The position numbers were made by a program, and so were the translations under genes. 34,151 nucleotides of DNA from Thioploca sp. (GTDB lineage Bacteria > Pseudomonadota > Gammaproteobacteria > Beggiatoales > Beggiatoaceae), in contig DAOUSL010000019.1 in assembly GCA_030627235.1 (NCBI GenBank), forward strand, positions 1 to 34,151, written 5' to 3'. The notes under the pieces were generated by a model. The model was not told where the DNA came from. It saw only the letters and a program-made list of their open reading frames with translations, and did not search any database. Below are positions 1-9,147 of this stretch, one piece after another. Position 1 is the first letter of the stretch. Every line of letters begins with the position of its first letter.

Positions 1-2
1 CG

Positions 3-77
3 CGTCAGTGCAATTATAACCGTTTCGTTGAAAAATTGATTAGTTCACGGAATAAGGACGTTCCGGGGACATCATGA
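3..77 (+). CDS. possible 3' end of a gene cut by the window edge
   Basis: An open frame enters from the left edge and reads 24 codons to a TGA at 75-77, ending in ...KDVPGTS. Base composition here is noticeably less AT-rich than in the following 300 bases, which is compatible with coding. No family is recognised, and 24 codons could be chance. The 300 bases after it contain no credible gene. Confidence 0.25.
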   Translation, partial: RQCNYNRFVEKLISSRNKDVPGTS

Positions 78-122
78 AATCTCTGCGAAACTCCTTTTTT
101 TAGTACAGTATTTATATTACTT

Positions 123-262
123 TGCGTAACTTCAGTTAGTTTAACTTAAATAACAAAGATAATATATTGAGTATAAGTTATTTAATTTGATAATTCTAGA
201 ATATTTTATTGAGTGATTTATGATAAGATTGTTTAATTTAATATTATTATTGATGTTACGCA
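123..262. repeat. inverted-repeat pair, possible MITE remnant
   Basis: TGCGTAAC at 123-130 has its exact reverse complement GTTACGCA at 255-262. Similarity extends inward: the left end reads TGCGTAACTTCAGTTA and the right end, reverse-complemented, reads TGCGTAACATCAATAA. The 140-bp interval is very AT-rich and non-coding. This could be a small non-autonomous mobile element, but no target duplication is evident and chance is not excluded. Confidence 0.35.
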
Positions 263-462
263 GATAGTTTAATAAGATAAATTTTGTGTAATATTTAGAT
301 TATAAATTGAATGATTTTTGCTAGTATTAAAAAGTCTTCATGAAAAATTATTATATAACTTATTTATTACCCTAATTAATGAAGCTAAATTTAAAACTGA
401 ATATTTTTAGCCAATTAGTTATAAGGAAACAACAAATCCATCTCCAAAAGGTTGTATTTATT

Positions 463-2697
463 ATGAAATTTTTTTACGTATTATTAATGTTTAGCACATT
501 TACTAATATAGTGAATGCTAATGAAGATTTGCTTCAACAAGGCAATGATTTCTATCAACAAGGAAAGTTTATTCAAGCAATTGACGTTTGGGAAACTTCT
601 TTACATAACTCTCCGCAATTTAATACTTTACTTCAACTTAGTAATGCCTATCAAGCGTTAGGTGATTATAATTCTGCATTGAATGTTATCAAACAAGCTA
701 TATCTGTAGCAGATGGTACACCAGAACAGGAAGTATTAGCTCATAGTTATTTAGGCGATATATTATTGGCCTTACAACAGCCAGATAAAGCGTTTGAAGA
801 ACTAGAAAAATACTTATCTATGGCTCGTACTTTGGATAATAAATTAATTTTGGCTACTTTATTGAATAATATGAGTAATGCCTTAAGTGCAGAACAATAT
901 TATTCTGAAGCATTACCAATATACCAAGAAGTAATTGAAATAGCAGAAGATTCCAATGATAATTTATTACAAATTCAAGCATTAAGTAACCAAGCTCAGG
1001 TATATATTAAACAAAAACAACCGGAAAATGCAGTCATAATTTTAGAAAAAGTTCTACCTTTATTGGATAAGCTACCAGGTGATTATGCTAAAGCATTTCA
1101 TTTACTTAGTTTGGGACAGTTAGTTTTTAAAGTTCAAGCCCAAGCTGTTAATTCTAAATTAAATGCTTACGATTTATTTACAGAGTCTTTACGACTTGCT
1201 AAACAATTACAAGATAATCGTTTGATTTCATATGCTAAAGGTTTTTTAGGAGAACTTTATGAACAAAGAAAACTTTATCCAGAGGCTTTGAAATTAACCA
1301 GAGAAGCAATATTTTTTGCTCAAGAAATGCCAGATTTATTATATTTGTTGGAATGGCAACAAGGTAATATTTGGAAAGCCCAGCAAAATTTAGAAGAATC
1401 ATTATCTGCTTATCAACGTGCTTTTGATTATTTAAGACCGATTCGAACTAGCTTAACTAATGGTCAGCGTAATTCAAATGAGGTATTTTACGAACGTATT
1501 CGACCAATTTATTACAGTCTTGCTGATGTTTTACTAAAAAAAGCTAAACAATTGCCAAATGATTCAGCCCAAAAAAAGCAACTTTTAATTCAAGCTAGAG
1601 ATGCTGTTGAAGAACTGAAAGAAGCTGAACTACAAGATTATTTCCAAGATGAATGTGTGTCAGCTGTAAAAACTCAAATAACAGAATTAAAAAAATTAGA
1701 TAAAAACACTGCAGTATTATACCCAATTTTGTTGCCAGATCGAATTGAATTATTATTTACTACCACTGATAATTTGGATCAAATTGTTATACCTATAGGT
1801 TATAAAGAGATTAAGAAAGTTATATTGGCTTTTGGCAAAAATTTACAACGTGTAACTGAAGGTAGTTTCATAAAACAAGCTAAACAATTATATAATTGGA
1901 TGATTAAACCTATCGAGCATGAGATTGCTGTACATAATATCAAAACTTTAGTAATTGTTCCTGATGGACCTTTGCGTACTATTCCTTTTGCAGCTTTATA
2001 CAATGAAGTTGAAAACAAATTTTTATTTGATTATCTTGCTCTTGCAGTGACTCCTAGTTTAACTTTAACAGACCCTAGACCGCTATCTAGAAAAAATATC
2101 AAGATTTTACTTAATGGATTATCTAAAGCAGTTCAAGACTTTGCTCCATTACCGAGTGTAATTAAAGAGATTCGTGATATCGATAAATTATTCAGTAATA
2201 GCACTACATTAGTTGACGAAAATTTTTTATTAAAATCAGTTAATAACACTTTAGAAAATTCTCCTTTTGATATCGTTCATATTTCTTCACATGGTCAATT
2301 TGATCGAAATCCTAAATATAGCTTTTTATTAACTTATGATGATAAATTGACTATGGATGGTTTGGAAAGATTATTTAGATTAAATGATTTACGTAAAAAA
2401 CAAGTTGAATTGTTAACTTTAAGTGCATGTCAAACTGCGGTTGGAGATGAACGGGCTGCTTTAGGATTAGCTGGAGTAGCGATTAAAGCTGGAGCTAGAA
2501 GTGCTTTAGCTAGTTTATGGTTTGTAGATGATTCTGCTACATCACAACTGATTACTGATTTTTATAAACAATTGCAAAATCCAGAATTATCTAAAGCTCA
2601 AGCCTTACAAAATGCTCAAAGAAACCTTGCCTCAAAGAAAAAGTATCGACATCCAGCATATTGGGCGCCTTTCTTATTAATTGGTAATTGGTTATAG
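463..2697 (+). CDS. secreted TPR-repeat protein with C-terminal CHAT (caspase-like) protease domain
   Basis: The N-terminal two thirds is helical tetratricopeptide repeat, probably for protein binding. The last ~300 residues are a CHAT domain, a caspase/separase-clan cysteine peptidase fold. The catalytic pair is visible: His in HISSHGQF (codon at 2290) and Cys in LSACQTAVG (codon at 2428). The family signatures ALASLWFVDD and HPAYWAPFLLIG follow, so the protease looks intact. The frame is open from an ATG at 379, but the ATG at 463 is preferred. It is preceded by AAAAGG and starts a clean signal peptide (MKFFYVLLMF...NIVNA) that would otherwise be buried behind 28 residues. The protein is therefore probably exported. 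It stands alone, with no nearby substrate, gasdermin or regulator gene. TPR-CHAT proteins are common in cyanobacteria and filamentous sulfur bacteria; the substrate is unknown. Confidence 0.85.
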   Translation: MKFFYVLLMFSTFTNIVNANEDLLQQGNDFYQQGKFIQAIDVWETSLHNSPQFNTLLQLSNAYQALGDYNSALNVIKQAISVADGTPEQEVLAHSYLGDILLALQQPDKAFEELEKYLSMARTLDNKLILATLLNNMSNALSAEQYYSEALPIYQEVIEIAEDSNDNLLQIQALSNQAQVYIKQKQPENAVIILEKVLPLLDKLPGDYAKAFHLLSLGQLVFKVQAQAVNSKLNAYDLFTESLRLAKQLQDNRLISYAKGFLGELYEQRKLYPEALKLTREAIFFAQEMPDLLYLLEWQQGNIWKAQQNLEESLSAYQRAFDYLRPIRTSLTNGQRNSNEVFYERIRPIYYSLADVLLKKAKQLPNDSAQKKQLLIQARDAVEELKEAELQDYFQDECVSAVKTQITELKKLDKNTAVLYPILLPDRIELLFTTTDNLDQIVIPIGYKEIKKVILAFGKNLQRVTEGSFIKQAKQLYNWMIKPIEHEIAVHNIKTLVIVPDGPLRTIPFAALYNEVENKFLFDYLALAVTPSLTLTDPRPLSRKNIKILLNGLSKAVQDFAPLPSVIKEIRDIDKLFSNSTTLVDENFLLKSVNNTLENSPFDIVHISSHGQFDRNPKYSFLLTYDDKLTMDGLERLFRLNDLRKKQVELLTLSACQTAVGDERAALGLAGVAIKAGARSALASLWFVDDSATSQLITDFYKQLQNPELSKAQALQNAQRNLASKKKYRHPAYWAPFLLIGNWL

Positions 2698-2753
2698 GAT
2701 TCAAATATATTAAAATTTCATAGATTTTACCCTATTGCAGTAGAATATGAATA

Positions 2754-2779
2754 CATTCCCAACGAGACCGTTGGGAATG
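2754..2779. terminator. perfect hairpin after the CHAT gene
   Basis: An 11-bp perfect stem CATTCCCAACG / CGTTGGGAATG with a 4-nt loop (AGAC) lies 57 bp after the CHAT stop codon. No T-tract follows on either strand, so it may be an mRNA-end or REP-type repeat rather than a classical intrinsic terminator. The surrounding gap (2698-3063) holds no gene. It also contains a 10-bp palindrome at 2848-2857, after a GTAGGATGC start like the core of the MITE at 24.2 kb. Confidence 0.5.
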
Positions 2780-2925
2780 AGTTAATTTAAGATAGTCAAT
2801 ACTATAGGTATAATGTTATAAATTATAATTTGTAGGATGCATAAGTGATAACGTTATGTACCTTATTCTAACTAAATCTTAGAGGCAGACTTTAAGCTGC
2901 TCAAAAAAGATGTTATTCTGATAAA

Positions 2926-2998
2926 CCGTTTCACCTTTTCTACACTTCTCCAAATTGCTACGGTAGGTTACACTCAGGATTACTAGTTTTTGAAACGG
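2926..2998. repeat. 8-bp inverted repeat upstream of the response regulator
   Basis: CCGTTTCA at 2926-2933 is matched by TGAAACGG at 2991-2998, enclosing 57 bases that are less AT-rich than the flanks. This is a possible structured leader, operator or decayed element. Evidence is limited to this symmetry. Confidence 0.2.
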
Positions 2999-3063
2999 AC
3001 ACTTTACATCTTTGTTTAGTACTGCTTAACATAAATTATTCTTATAAAATAAGTAAACATGAC

Positions 3064-3597
3064 ATGAACAAGTTAGCCATTATTTGCGTCGATGACGACG
3101 TAGCCATACTTAGTAGTTTAGAAATGGAAATCAAAACCATATTTGGGTATTCTTACCTAATTGAATTAGCTGAAAATGGTAATGATGCAATAGAAATATG
3201 TAATGAATTATTAGAAGCAACAACTGAAATAGCATTAGTTATTTCCGATTATATTATGCCAGATATGAAGGGTGATAAGTTGTTACAATATATTCATAAA
3301 ATATCGCCAAAAACAATCAATATTATGTTAACTGGACAAGCTGATTTAGAAGTAATCGGTAAAGCTATAACAAATGATAATCTGTATCGTTATATTGAAA
3401 AACCTTGGAAGGTAGAAAAATTTCAGTTAATGCTGATGAATGCTTTACATAGTTATAATCAGGATAATAAATTGGCTGATTTTCACAATGATTTAGAAAT
3501 TAGAACTAAAAAACGGATGCAGGAAATACAAGAAACCAATCAAGTTGTTTTAGAACTTAATCAAGATAAGGATAATGTATTTAATTTTTTCCGCTAA
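3064..3597 (+). CDS. single-domain response regulator (receiver) translationally coupled to ftsL
   Basis: This is a CheY-like receiver domain of about 125 residues followed by a ~50-residue helical, charged tail with no DNA-binding or enzymatic output domain. All receiver landmarks are present: acidic pocket D10-D12, phospho-acceptor D62 (in LVISDYIMPD), T90 (MLTGQ) and K113 (EKPWK). The segment from TGQAD to EKPWK resembles receivers that precede HD-GYP or phosphatase outputs. The tail (150-177) is predicted helical and may be a truncated linker or a docking surface. The TAA stop overlaps the ATG of ftsL by one base (TAATG), implying co-translation. No histidine kinase is present in the window. 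The domain call is secure; the function is unknown, although the coupling suggests a link to division. Confidence 0.85.
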   Translation: MNKLAIICVDDDVAILSSLEMEIKTIFGYSYLIELAENGNDAIEICNELLEATTEIALVISDYIMPDMKGDKLLQYIHKISPKTINIMLTGQADLEVIGKAITNDNLYRYIEKPWKVEKFQLMLMNALHSYNQDNKLADFHNDLEIRTKKRMQEIQETNQVVLELNQDKDNVFNFFR

Positions 3598-3875
3598 TGA
3601 TTAAAGTTATCATAAGTTTATTAATTATTTTAGTTTTTATCTCAGCTGTACAATTAATTTTAGTACGGCATAAAAATCGTATGCTATTTATGGAATTGCA
3701 AACATTACAACAACAACAAGATAAATTAAATATAGAACTTGGACAATTACAATTAGAACAAGGAACTTTAACTAATCCTGATCGCATCGAAACAATAGCG
3801 AAGAAACGACTAAATATGATGATACCAGCTTATGAAGATATTGTTTTTCTAAAAAATCCAAATGCCAATCGTTAA
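3597..3875 (+). CDS. ftsL: cell division protein FtsL
   Basis: A small bitopic divisome protein of 92 residues, the usual FtsL size. It has a short N-terminus, one transmembrane helix (about residues 3-24), a glutamine- and leucine-rich periplasmic coiled coil (about 33-60), and the FtsL signature NPDRIETIAKKRL before a short C-terminal strand. In the known pathway FtsL forms a complex with FtsB and FtsQ that activates FtsWI septal peptidoglycan synthesis. The start overlaps the stop of the response regulator and the end overlaps ftsI by 14 bases. This tight packing supports both the call and the starts. Sequence conservation is low in this family, so position next to ftsI is important evidence. 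Confidence 0.9.
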   Translation: MIKVIISLLIILVFISAVQLILVRHKNRMLFMELQTLQQQQDKLNIELGQLQLEQGTLTNPDRIETIAKKRLNMMIPAYEDIVFLKNPNANR

Positions 3876-5565
3876 AAATCGTCGTAAATTCAATAACTTT
3901 CCAATCTATTGGAAAAGACGGCAATTTCTCCTGATATTTTTTGTCATTGTTATTAGCATACTATTGTTACGAGCTGTATATTTACAAACTAATAGAGCAA
4001 ATTTCTTACAAAATCAAGGTAGTGCTAGGCATTTACGCACAATTCCAATAGTAGCACATCGTGGTATGCTAATGGATCGTAATGGTAAACCATTGGCTAT
4101 CAGCACTCCAGTAGATTCGGTTTGGGTTAATCCGGCTCAATTTATAACTGTAAAAGATAAATGGCTAGAATTAGCAACTTTATTATCTTTGCAAACTTCT
4201 GAGTTAGAAAAAATTTTATCCAAACGAATGCAACGTGAATTTGTATATCTTAAACGTCATATTGATCCTAAAATTGCTACCCAAATAACAGATTTAAAAT
4301 TACCAGGGGTTTTTTTACAATCAGAATATAAAAGATATTATCCCACTGGTCAAGTATCAGCTCATGTTATAGGATTTACTAATATAGATGATTATGGGCA
4401 AGAAGGCTTAGAACTAGCTTTAAATAGATTTCTGTTAGGAACACCTGGTAAAAAACAAATAATCCAAGATAAAAATGGCCAGTTAATCGCTGAACCAATT
4501 AATTTAGTCGCTCCACATATGGGGCAAAATATTAAATTAACCATTGATAGTAGATTACAATATTTAGTCCATCGAGAATTAAAACAAGCAGTAGCTAATT
4601 CAAATGCACGAGCTGGTTCTGCGGTTATATTAGATATACACACTGGTGAAGTATTAGCAATGGTAAATCAACCAACTTATAATCCGAATAATCGCAGTAA
4701 GCTACAAAATTACCGAAATCGAGTTATAACCGATATATTTGAACCAGGTTCTACTTTAAAACCATTCACCATAGCTAGTGCTTTAGATAGTGGTAAATAC
4801 TTTCCTAATACTAAGATTAATACTAATCCAGGCCGATTATCATTAGGTAAATATACAATTCGTGATAGTCGTAATTATGGTATTATTGACGTGGCTACTG
4901 TAATTAAAAAATCAAGTAATGTTGGAGCTAGTAAGATTGCCTTATCGCTATCTGCTAAACGTTTATGGCAAATTTTAACTAAATCTGGTTTTGGTTATAT
5001 TTCAGGAAGTGGTTTTCCAGGTGAAGTTGCTGGACGATTATCACATTTTAGTGAATGGTATAAAGTACAACAAGCAAGTATTAGTTTTGGATATGGAATT
5101 GGAGTTAGTTTATTACAATTAGCTCGATCTTATGCCATATTTGGTAATGATGGAATTTTGCCACCAATTAAATTTCTTGAGAAAACTATGGATAATTCAC
5201 CAAGATCATTAGGTAGTGAAAGCACTCAAGTCATATCTGCAAAAGTAGCTCAACAAATGTTAAATATTTTACAAGAAGTAGTAAAACCAGGTGGTACTGG
5301 TGAAAAAGCTCAGATTAATGGTTATAAAGTTGCTGGTAAAACTGGAACAGTTCGTAAACCAGTCATTGGCGGTTATTCAGAAAGTGACTATTTAGCATTG
5401 TTTGTAGGTATAGTACCAGCTAGTAAGCCACGTTTAGTGATGGCAATATTGATAGATGAACCACACCAAGATGAATATTATGGTGGCAAGGTTGCAGCTC
5501 CAGTATTTGCTAGTGTTATGACAGAAGCGTTACGATTGCTTAATATTTTACCAGATAATATTTAA
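3862..5565 (+). CDS. ftsI: septal peptidoglycan transpeptidase FtsI (PBP3)
   Basis: A class B penicillin-binding protein that crosslinks septal peptidoglycan in the periplasm. A cytoplasmic basic N-terminus precedes one transmembrane helix (about 22-40), then the PBP dimerisation domain (RGMLMDRNGKPLAIS is typical), then the transpeptidase domain. The three catalytic motifs are in order: S297-T-L-K300, S351-S-N353 and K493-T-G495. Length (567 aa) is normal for FtsI. It starts inside the 3' end of ftsL. Unlike the usual dcw cluster, no murE, murF or mraY follows. Instead there is a 355-bp AT-rich gap (5566-5920) in which I see no gene, only a 10-bp palindrome TAACATGTTA at 5789-5798. Confidence 0.95.
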   Translation: MPIVKNRRKFNNFPIYWKRRQFLLIFFVIVISILLLRAVYLQTNRANFLQNQGSARHLRTIPIVAHRGMLMDRNGKPLAISTPVDSVWVNPAQFITVKDKWLELATLLSLQTSELEKILSKRMQREFVYLKRHIDPKIATQITDLKLPGVFLQSEYKRYYPTGQVSAHVIGFTNIDDYGQEGLELALNRFLLGTPGKKQIIQDKNGQLIAEPINLVAPHMGQNIKLTIDSRLQYLVHRELKQAVANSNARAGSAVILDIHTGEVLAMVNQPTYNPNNRSKLQNYRNRVITDIFEPGSTLKPFTIASALDSGKYFPNTKINTNPGRLSLGKYTIRDSRNYGIIDVATVIKKSSNVGASKIALSLSAKRLWQILTKSGFGYISGSGFPGEVAGRLSHFSEWYKVQQASISFGYGIGVSLLQLARSYAIFGNDGILPPIKFLEKTMDNSPRSLGSESTQVISAKVAQQMLNILQEVVKPGGTGEKAQINGYKVAGKTGTVRKPVIGGYSESDYLALFVGIVPASKPRLVMAILIDEPHQDEYYGGKVAAPVFASVMTEALRLLNILPDNI

Positions 5566-5920
5566 AACAACTGGTCTTAATACTTATATGAAATTGCAAT
5601 AATATGTACGTGATCCTTAGTTATCTTACCTTTTAAAATATTTTAACTTATCACATTCGTTACGTAAACCTTCCTTGATAATCTTTATCATTTCCTAATA
5701 CTATTTTTTTAACGTTTTTCCTATTTCAGTTTTAAATTATTTTAATAAAATTAATACTGAGTATAAAATTTGCTTTCTAACTAATAGTTAACATGTTATT
5801 ATAACTTGTTTTAATACTAATATAATCACAGGTATAATTTATATAGCATTTTCCAATAAATAGATTATGGTAATATAATTGCTGTTGAATTTAATTAATA
5901 ACTAAAAACTATAACATATT

Positions 5921-7036
5921 ATGTACTATACAAAATTCTTATTACTATTTATAATCATTGGAATTGGTTGTACTCAAAACGTTTCTATCCCAGATAAATT
6001 TGTTCGTACCTCTAATCCACCTGAAAAAATTGTTAAAACTCCAAATGATATTTTACACACTTTTAGAACTACAGTAGTTAAAAATGATGAAGATTATAAA
6101 TTAGGTACTGGGGATGATATTACAATCGAAGTTTGGGGTTATAACGAATTATCAGGCAAACATATAATCGGCCCTGATGGCAAAATTACTTTACCATTGG
6201 TTGGTCCAATAAAATTAACCAATTTATCTCGTGAACAAGCTGCTACAAATATTGCTAATAAACTCTCAAAATATTATTTAAATTTATCTGTTGCTGTTCG
6301 AATAAATGAGTATATATCTAATCGAGTATTAGTATTAGGTCGGGTATCAAAACCTGGGGAAGTACGTTTTAATATGACTACTCCAACTTTATTGGAAGCA
6401 ATTTCATTGGCTGGAGGTTTTAGTAATGCTAGTGGTTTACCAGGTGATGCTGAAAGTTTATCGGCAACTCGTTGCGCCATCTTTCGAGGCCAAGATAAAA
6501 TTGTCTGGATAGAATTAGAACCATTACTTACTGGGATGGATTTATCTCTCAATCTACCATTGGAACGTAATGATATTATTTATATTCCTGATATTAAAGA
6601 AAAACTAGTATATGTCTTGGGAGAAGTTCATAGACCAGGTGCTTTTCGTTTATTTCCGCAAATGTCTATGTTTGAGTTAGTTGCAAGAGCTGGTGGTTTA
6701 ACTAGAGATGCTAATTTTGATAAAATTAACATAATCCGTCCATCATTAGGGACTAATAAACCAATTACCTTAGGTGGATTAATGGCTCCTGAGGAAAAAT
6801 TAGATAATATTCTCGAAGAAGGTGATGTCATTTATGTACCAACTAATGCTATTGCTAAAGTAAACTATGCCATTCAATTTCTCAATCCATTCACTACTAT
6901 GTTAGGTATTTACGCAGATATTACCTCAATTAGAGCTGATGCTCAACGTAATAAGTTAGATAGAGAAGAAGAACGTTTGAAGCTTGAACGTGTCAATATT
7001 GAAAACGAAAAAGCTGTTAATTCCATATTAGAGTAA
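5921..7036 (+). CDS. outer-membrane polysaccharide export protein (Wza/GumB family)
   Basis: This would form the outer-membrane exit channel for an exopolysaccharide or capsule. The N-terminus is a hydrophobic signal segment ending at Cys17, a plausible lipoprotein cysteine, although the preceding GIG is a loose lipobox. A polysaccharide export (PES) domain follows (about 55-130, DDITIEVWGYNELS). Two SLBB domains come next, at about 131-190 (VLVLGRVSKPGEV) and 228-285 (VYVLGEVHRPGAF). The C-terminal ~40 residues are charged and helical. The next gene begins 2 bases after the stop, so it is co-transcribed with the Wzc-like protein. The usual tyrosine phosphatase partner is absent. The family is clear; the polymer is unknown. 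Confidence 0.88.
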   Translation: MYYTKFLLLFIIIGIGCTQNVSIPDKFVRTSNPPEKIVKTPNDILHTFRTTVVKNDEDYKLGTGDDITIEVWGYNELSGKHIIGPDGKITLPLVGPIKLTNLSREQAATNIANKLSKYYLNLSVAVRINEYISNRVLVLGRVSKPGEVRFNMTTPTLLEAISLAGGFSNASGLPGDAESLSATRCAIFRGQDKIVWIELEPLLTGMDLSLNLPLERNDIIYIPDIKEKLVYVLGEVHRPGAFRLFPQMSMFELVARAGGLTRDANFDKINIIRPSLGTNKPITLGGLMAPEEKLDNILEEGDVIYVPTNAIAKVNYAIQFLNPFTTMLGIYADITSIRADAQRNKLDREEERLKLERVNIENEKAVNSILE

Positions 7037-7038
7037 CT

Positions 7039-9147
7039 ATGCCATCTATTTCTGAAGAAAAAATTATTGTTACTGGTAGAATAAAACCATTAGTTGCTAT
7101 TTTAAAACATAAATGGTTAGCTTTATTGATTATAATATCAGTGATTGGATTTGGAGTTCCACTTTCAGCAAAATTTGGAACTTCAAGTTATGAAGCTCAA
7201 GCAGTTATATTAGTATCTCCTAAATTTATTCCCAATTTAGCTTCTGAAAAAGGTATGGATTTAGGTAGAATACAATATAGTTTTTATATTAAACAACAAA
7301 TTAATATGATAGAAAAGGATGATGTATTAGAGGAAGTATTACAAATCCCAGAAGTACAAAAAAACTGGTTACGAGATGGTGAAACTATTAAAAGAGGAAT
7401 CAAACGCTTACAGACAGCTATTACAGCTAAAAATCGCAGAGGTACTCCTTTTCTCAAAGTTACTTTAGTGGATAAAAAAGCTAAACGTTTAGATATAGTA
7501 CTTAATGCAATTATAAAAGTTTATTTGAAAAAAAATAAAGAAGAAAACCTTTACGATAGTGATGGCCGAATTATTAGATTACGTCAGCGTAATAAAAGTT
7601 TAGAAGATTCAATTGCAGAAAAACGTAAACGTAGGAATAAAATTTCTGAAGAACTTGGAGTAACAACTTTTCAAGAAAATAGTTTAAATCCTTATGATGA
7701 TATTCTGATTGAAAGTACTTCTACCTTTATGCTATCACAACGCAAACTAGTTGAAACAGAAACCCATTTAGAATCTTTGACTAACTCACGTAGTGGTAGC
7801 AAAACTATTTTGGAAATATTAGTAAACGAAATAATTGCTAACGATAGTATCTTAAAAAATTATAGAATTAAGTTATCAGATAGAAGTGCCGAATTGCTAA
7901 CTCAAATGGCAGGTTTAACTAAAAAACATCCAAGTTATAATCGAGCTAAACAAGAGATTCTTAAAATTGAACGAGATATTGAACAGGCAACTAAAAAATT
8001 AACTAAAGATAGTCGAGAACGCTTATTAGAAAACAGTAAAGCCGAAATTTATCAAGCTCAACGTATTGAAAAACTATTAAAAAATGAATTAGATAAACAA
8101 CGTACTAGAGCTAATCGTTACTCTACTTTATATAATGAAGCTTTAGTCATTAATAAGGAAATAGCCAGAATTTATATTCAATTAAATAAGATTCAAACCC
8201 AAGTCGATTTTTTGACCATCGAATCTGATGCTCCTGGTTTTGTTCGTTTAGATACCTCAGCTACATTTTCTGTAAAAAGTGGTAAACGTAAACAAATAAT
8301 AATAATATTAATAATTATTGCATTTGGATTAGGAATTGGAATAGCAATATTTTTAGACTTATTAGATAGACGGATACGAACTCCTGGGGAAATTCATAAA
8401 ATTCTTGGTTTCCCACCAATAGCTTGGTTGTTAGAAAATAATAATAATCCTGATGTAGAACAACTGGCTAGTGATTATTTGCGTCGGATGGCATTAGCGT
8501 TAGAGCGAGATTGGCATGTGCATGATACTGATTATTTTGTATTAACTGCAGTAAAACCAGGAGCAGGCACAACTAAATTAACCTTACAATTAGCTACTAT
8601 TTTGACTGAACTTGGAGTGCGTACTTTAGCGTTAGAAATGAATGCTTTCAAAAATGATCCACGCTATACAGAAGGAACTACTTCTACTCAAGGTTTAAGC
8701 ACTTTATTAAACTCAAACAGTTCTTTACCTCCAGAATTATTAATAGTTTCAGCTACTGATACATTACCAGATCGATTACCTATTGGCGAAACTCAATCAC
8801 GTCATTTAAAAACTCATGGTAAATTATTGAATATACTGAAACAATTAAAGAATCATTACGATTTAATAATTATAGATACTCCACCATTATTACTATCAGC
8901 CGATGCCGAATTACTAGGTAAATTAGCTGGTGGAGTCCTATTAGTAGTGGAAGCTGAAGCTACTATACCAGGTGAATTAAAACGAGCTGCCTCTTTACTA
9001 GAACGGTTAAATCCACCAGTAGTTGGAGCTGTGCTAAATCGAGTTAAAGTATTTCGAGGTGGTGGTTATTTTGCTGAGTTAATTGAAGAATATAAGACGG
9101 GAAGTAAGAAAAAACCTAATTGGATAAAACGCTTATTATGGAAATGA
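7039..9147 (+). CDS. Wzc/GumC-like polysaccharide co-polymerase with degenerate BY-kinase domain
   Basis: An inner-membrane chain-length and export protein. It has a transmembrane helix at about 24-45, a Wzz domain with long periplasmic coiled coils (about 170-400), a second helix at about 418-438 and a C-terminal cytoplasmic P-loop domain (about 475-690). This is the fused Wzz-tyrosine-kinase layout. Walker B is normal (LIIIDTPPLL, D613). The Walker A loop reads K506-PGAGTTKLT, with the lysine displaced from the usual GKS/T position. The Walker A' region reads LALEMN (E533, N535) where BY-kinases have DxD. The tail has only two tyrosines instead of a cluster. It may therefore bind nucleotide poorly or have lost kinase activity; that is inference. 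The stop overlaps the start of the next gene (ATGA). Confidence 0.85.
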   Translation: MPSISEEKIIVTGRIKPLVAILKHKWLALLIIISVIGFGVPLSAKFGTSSYEAQAVILVSPKFIPNLASEKGMDLGRIQYSFYIKQQINMIEKDDVLEEVLQIPEVQKNWLRDGETIKRGIKRLQTAITAKNRRGTPFLKVTLVDKKAKRLDIVLNAIIKVYLKKNKEENLYDSDGRIIRLRQRNKSLEDSIAEKRKRRNKISEELGVTTFQENSLNPYDDILIESTSTFMLSQRKLVETETHLESLTNSRSGSKTILEILVNEIIANDSILKNYRIKLSDRSAELLTQMAGLTKKHPSYNRAKQEILKIERDIEQATKKLTKDSRERLLENSKAEIYQAQRIEKLLKNELDKQRTRANRYSTLYNEALVINKEIARIYIQLNKIQTQVDFLTIESDAPGFVRLDTSATFSVKSGKRKQIIIILIIIAFGLGIGIAIFLDLLDRRIRTPGEIHKILGFPPIAWLLENNNNPDVEQLASDYLRRMALALERDWHVHDTDYFVLTAVKPGAGTTKLTLQLATILTELGVRTLALEMNAFKNDPRYTEGTTSTQGLSTLLNSNSSLPPELLIVSATDTLPDRLPIGETQSRHLKTHGKLLNILKQLKNHYDLIIIDTPPLLLSADAELLGKLAGGVLLVVEAEATIPGELKRAASLLERLNPPVVGAVLNRVKVFRGGGYFAELIEEYKTGSKKKPNWIKRLLWK

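Noticed and set aside
5566-5920. A hidden gene or terminator after ftsI
   Set aside because: Every frame is closed, and the only symmetry is one 10-bp palindrome. Nothing more can be supported.
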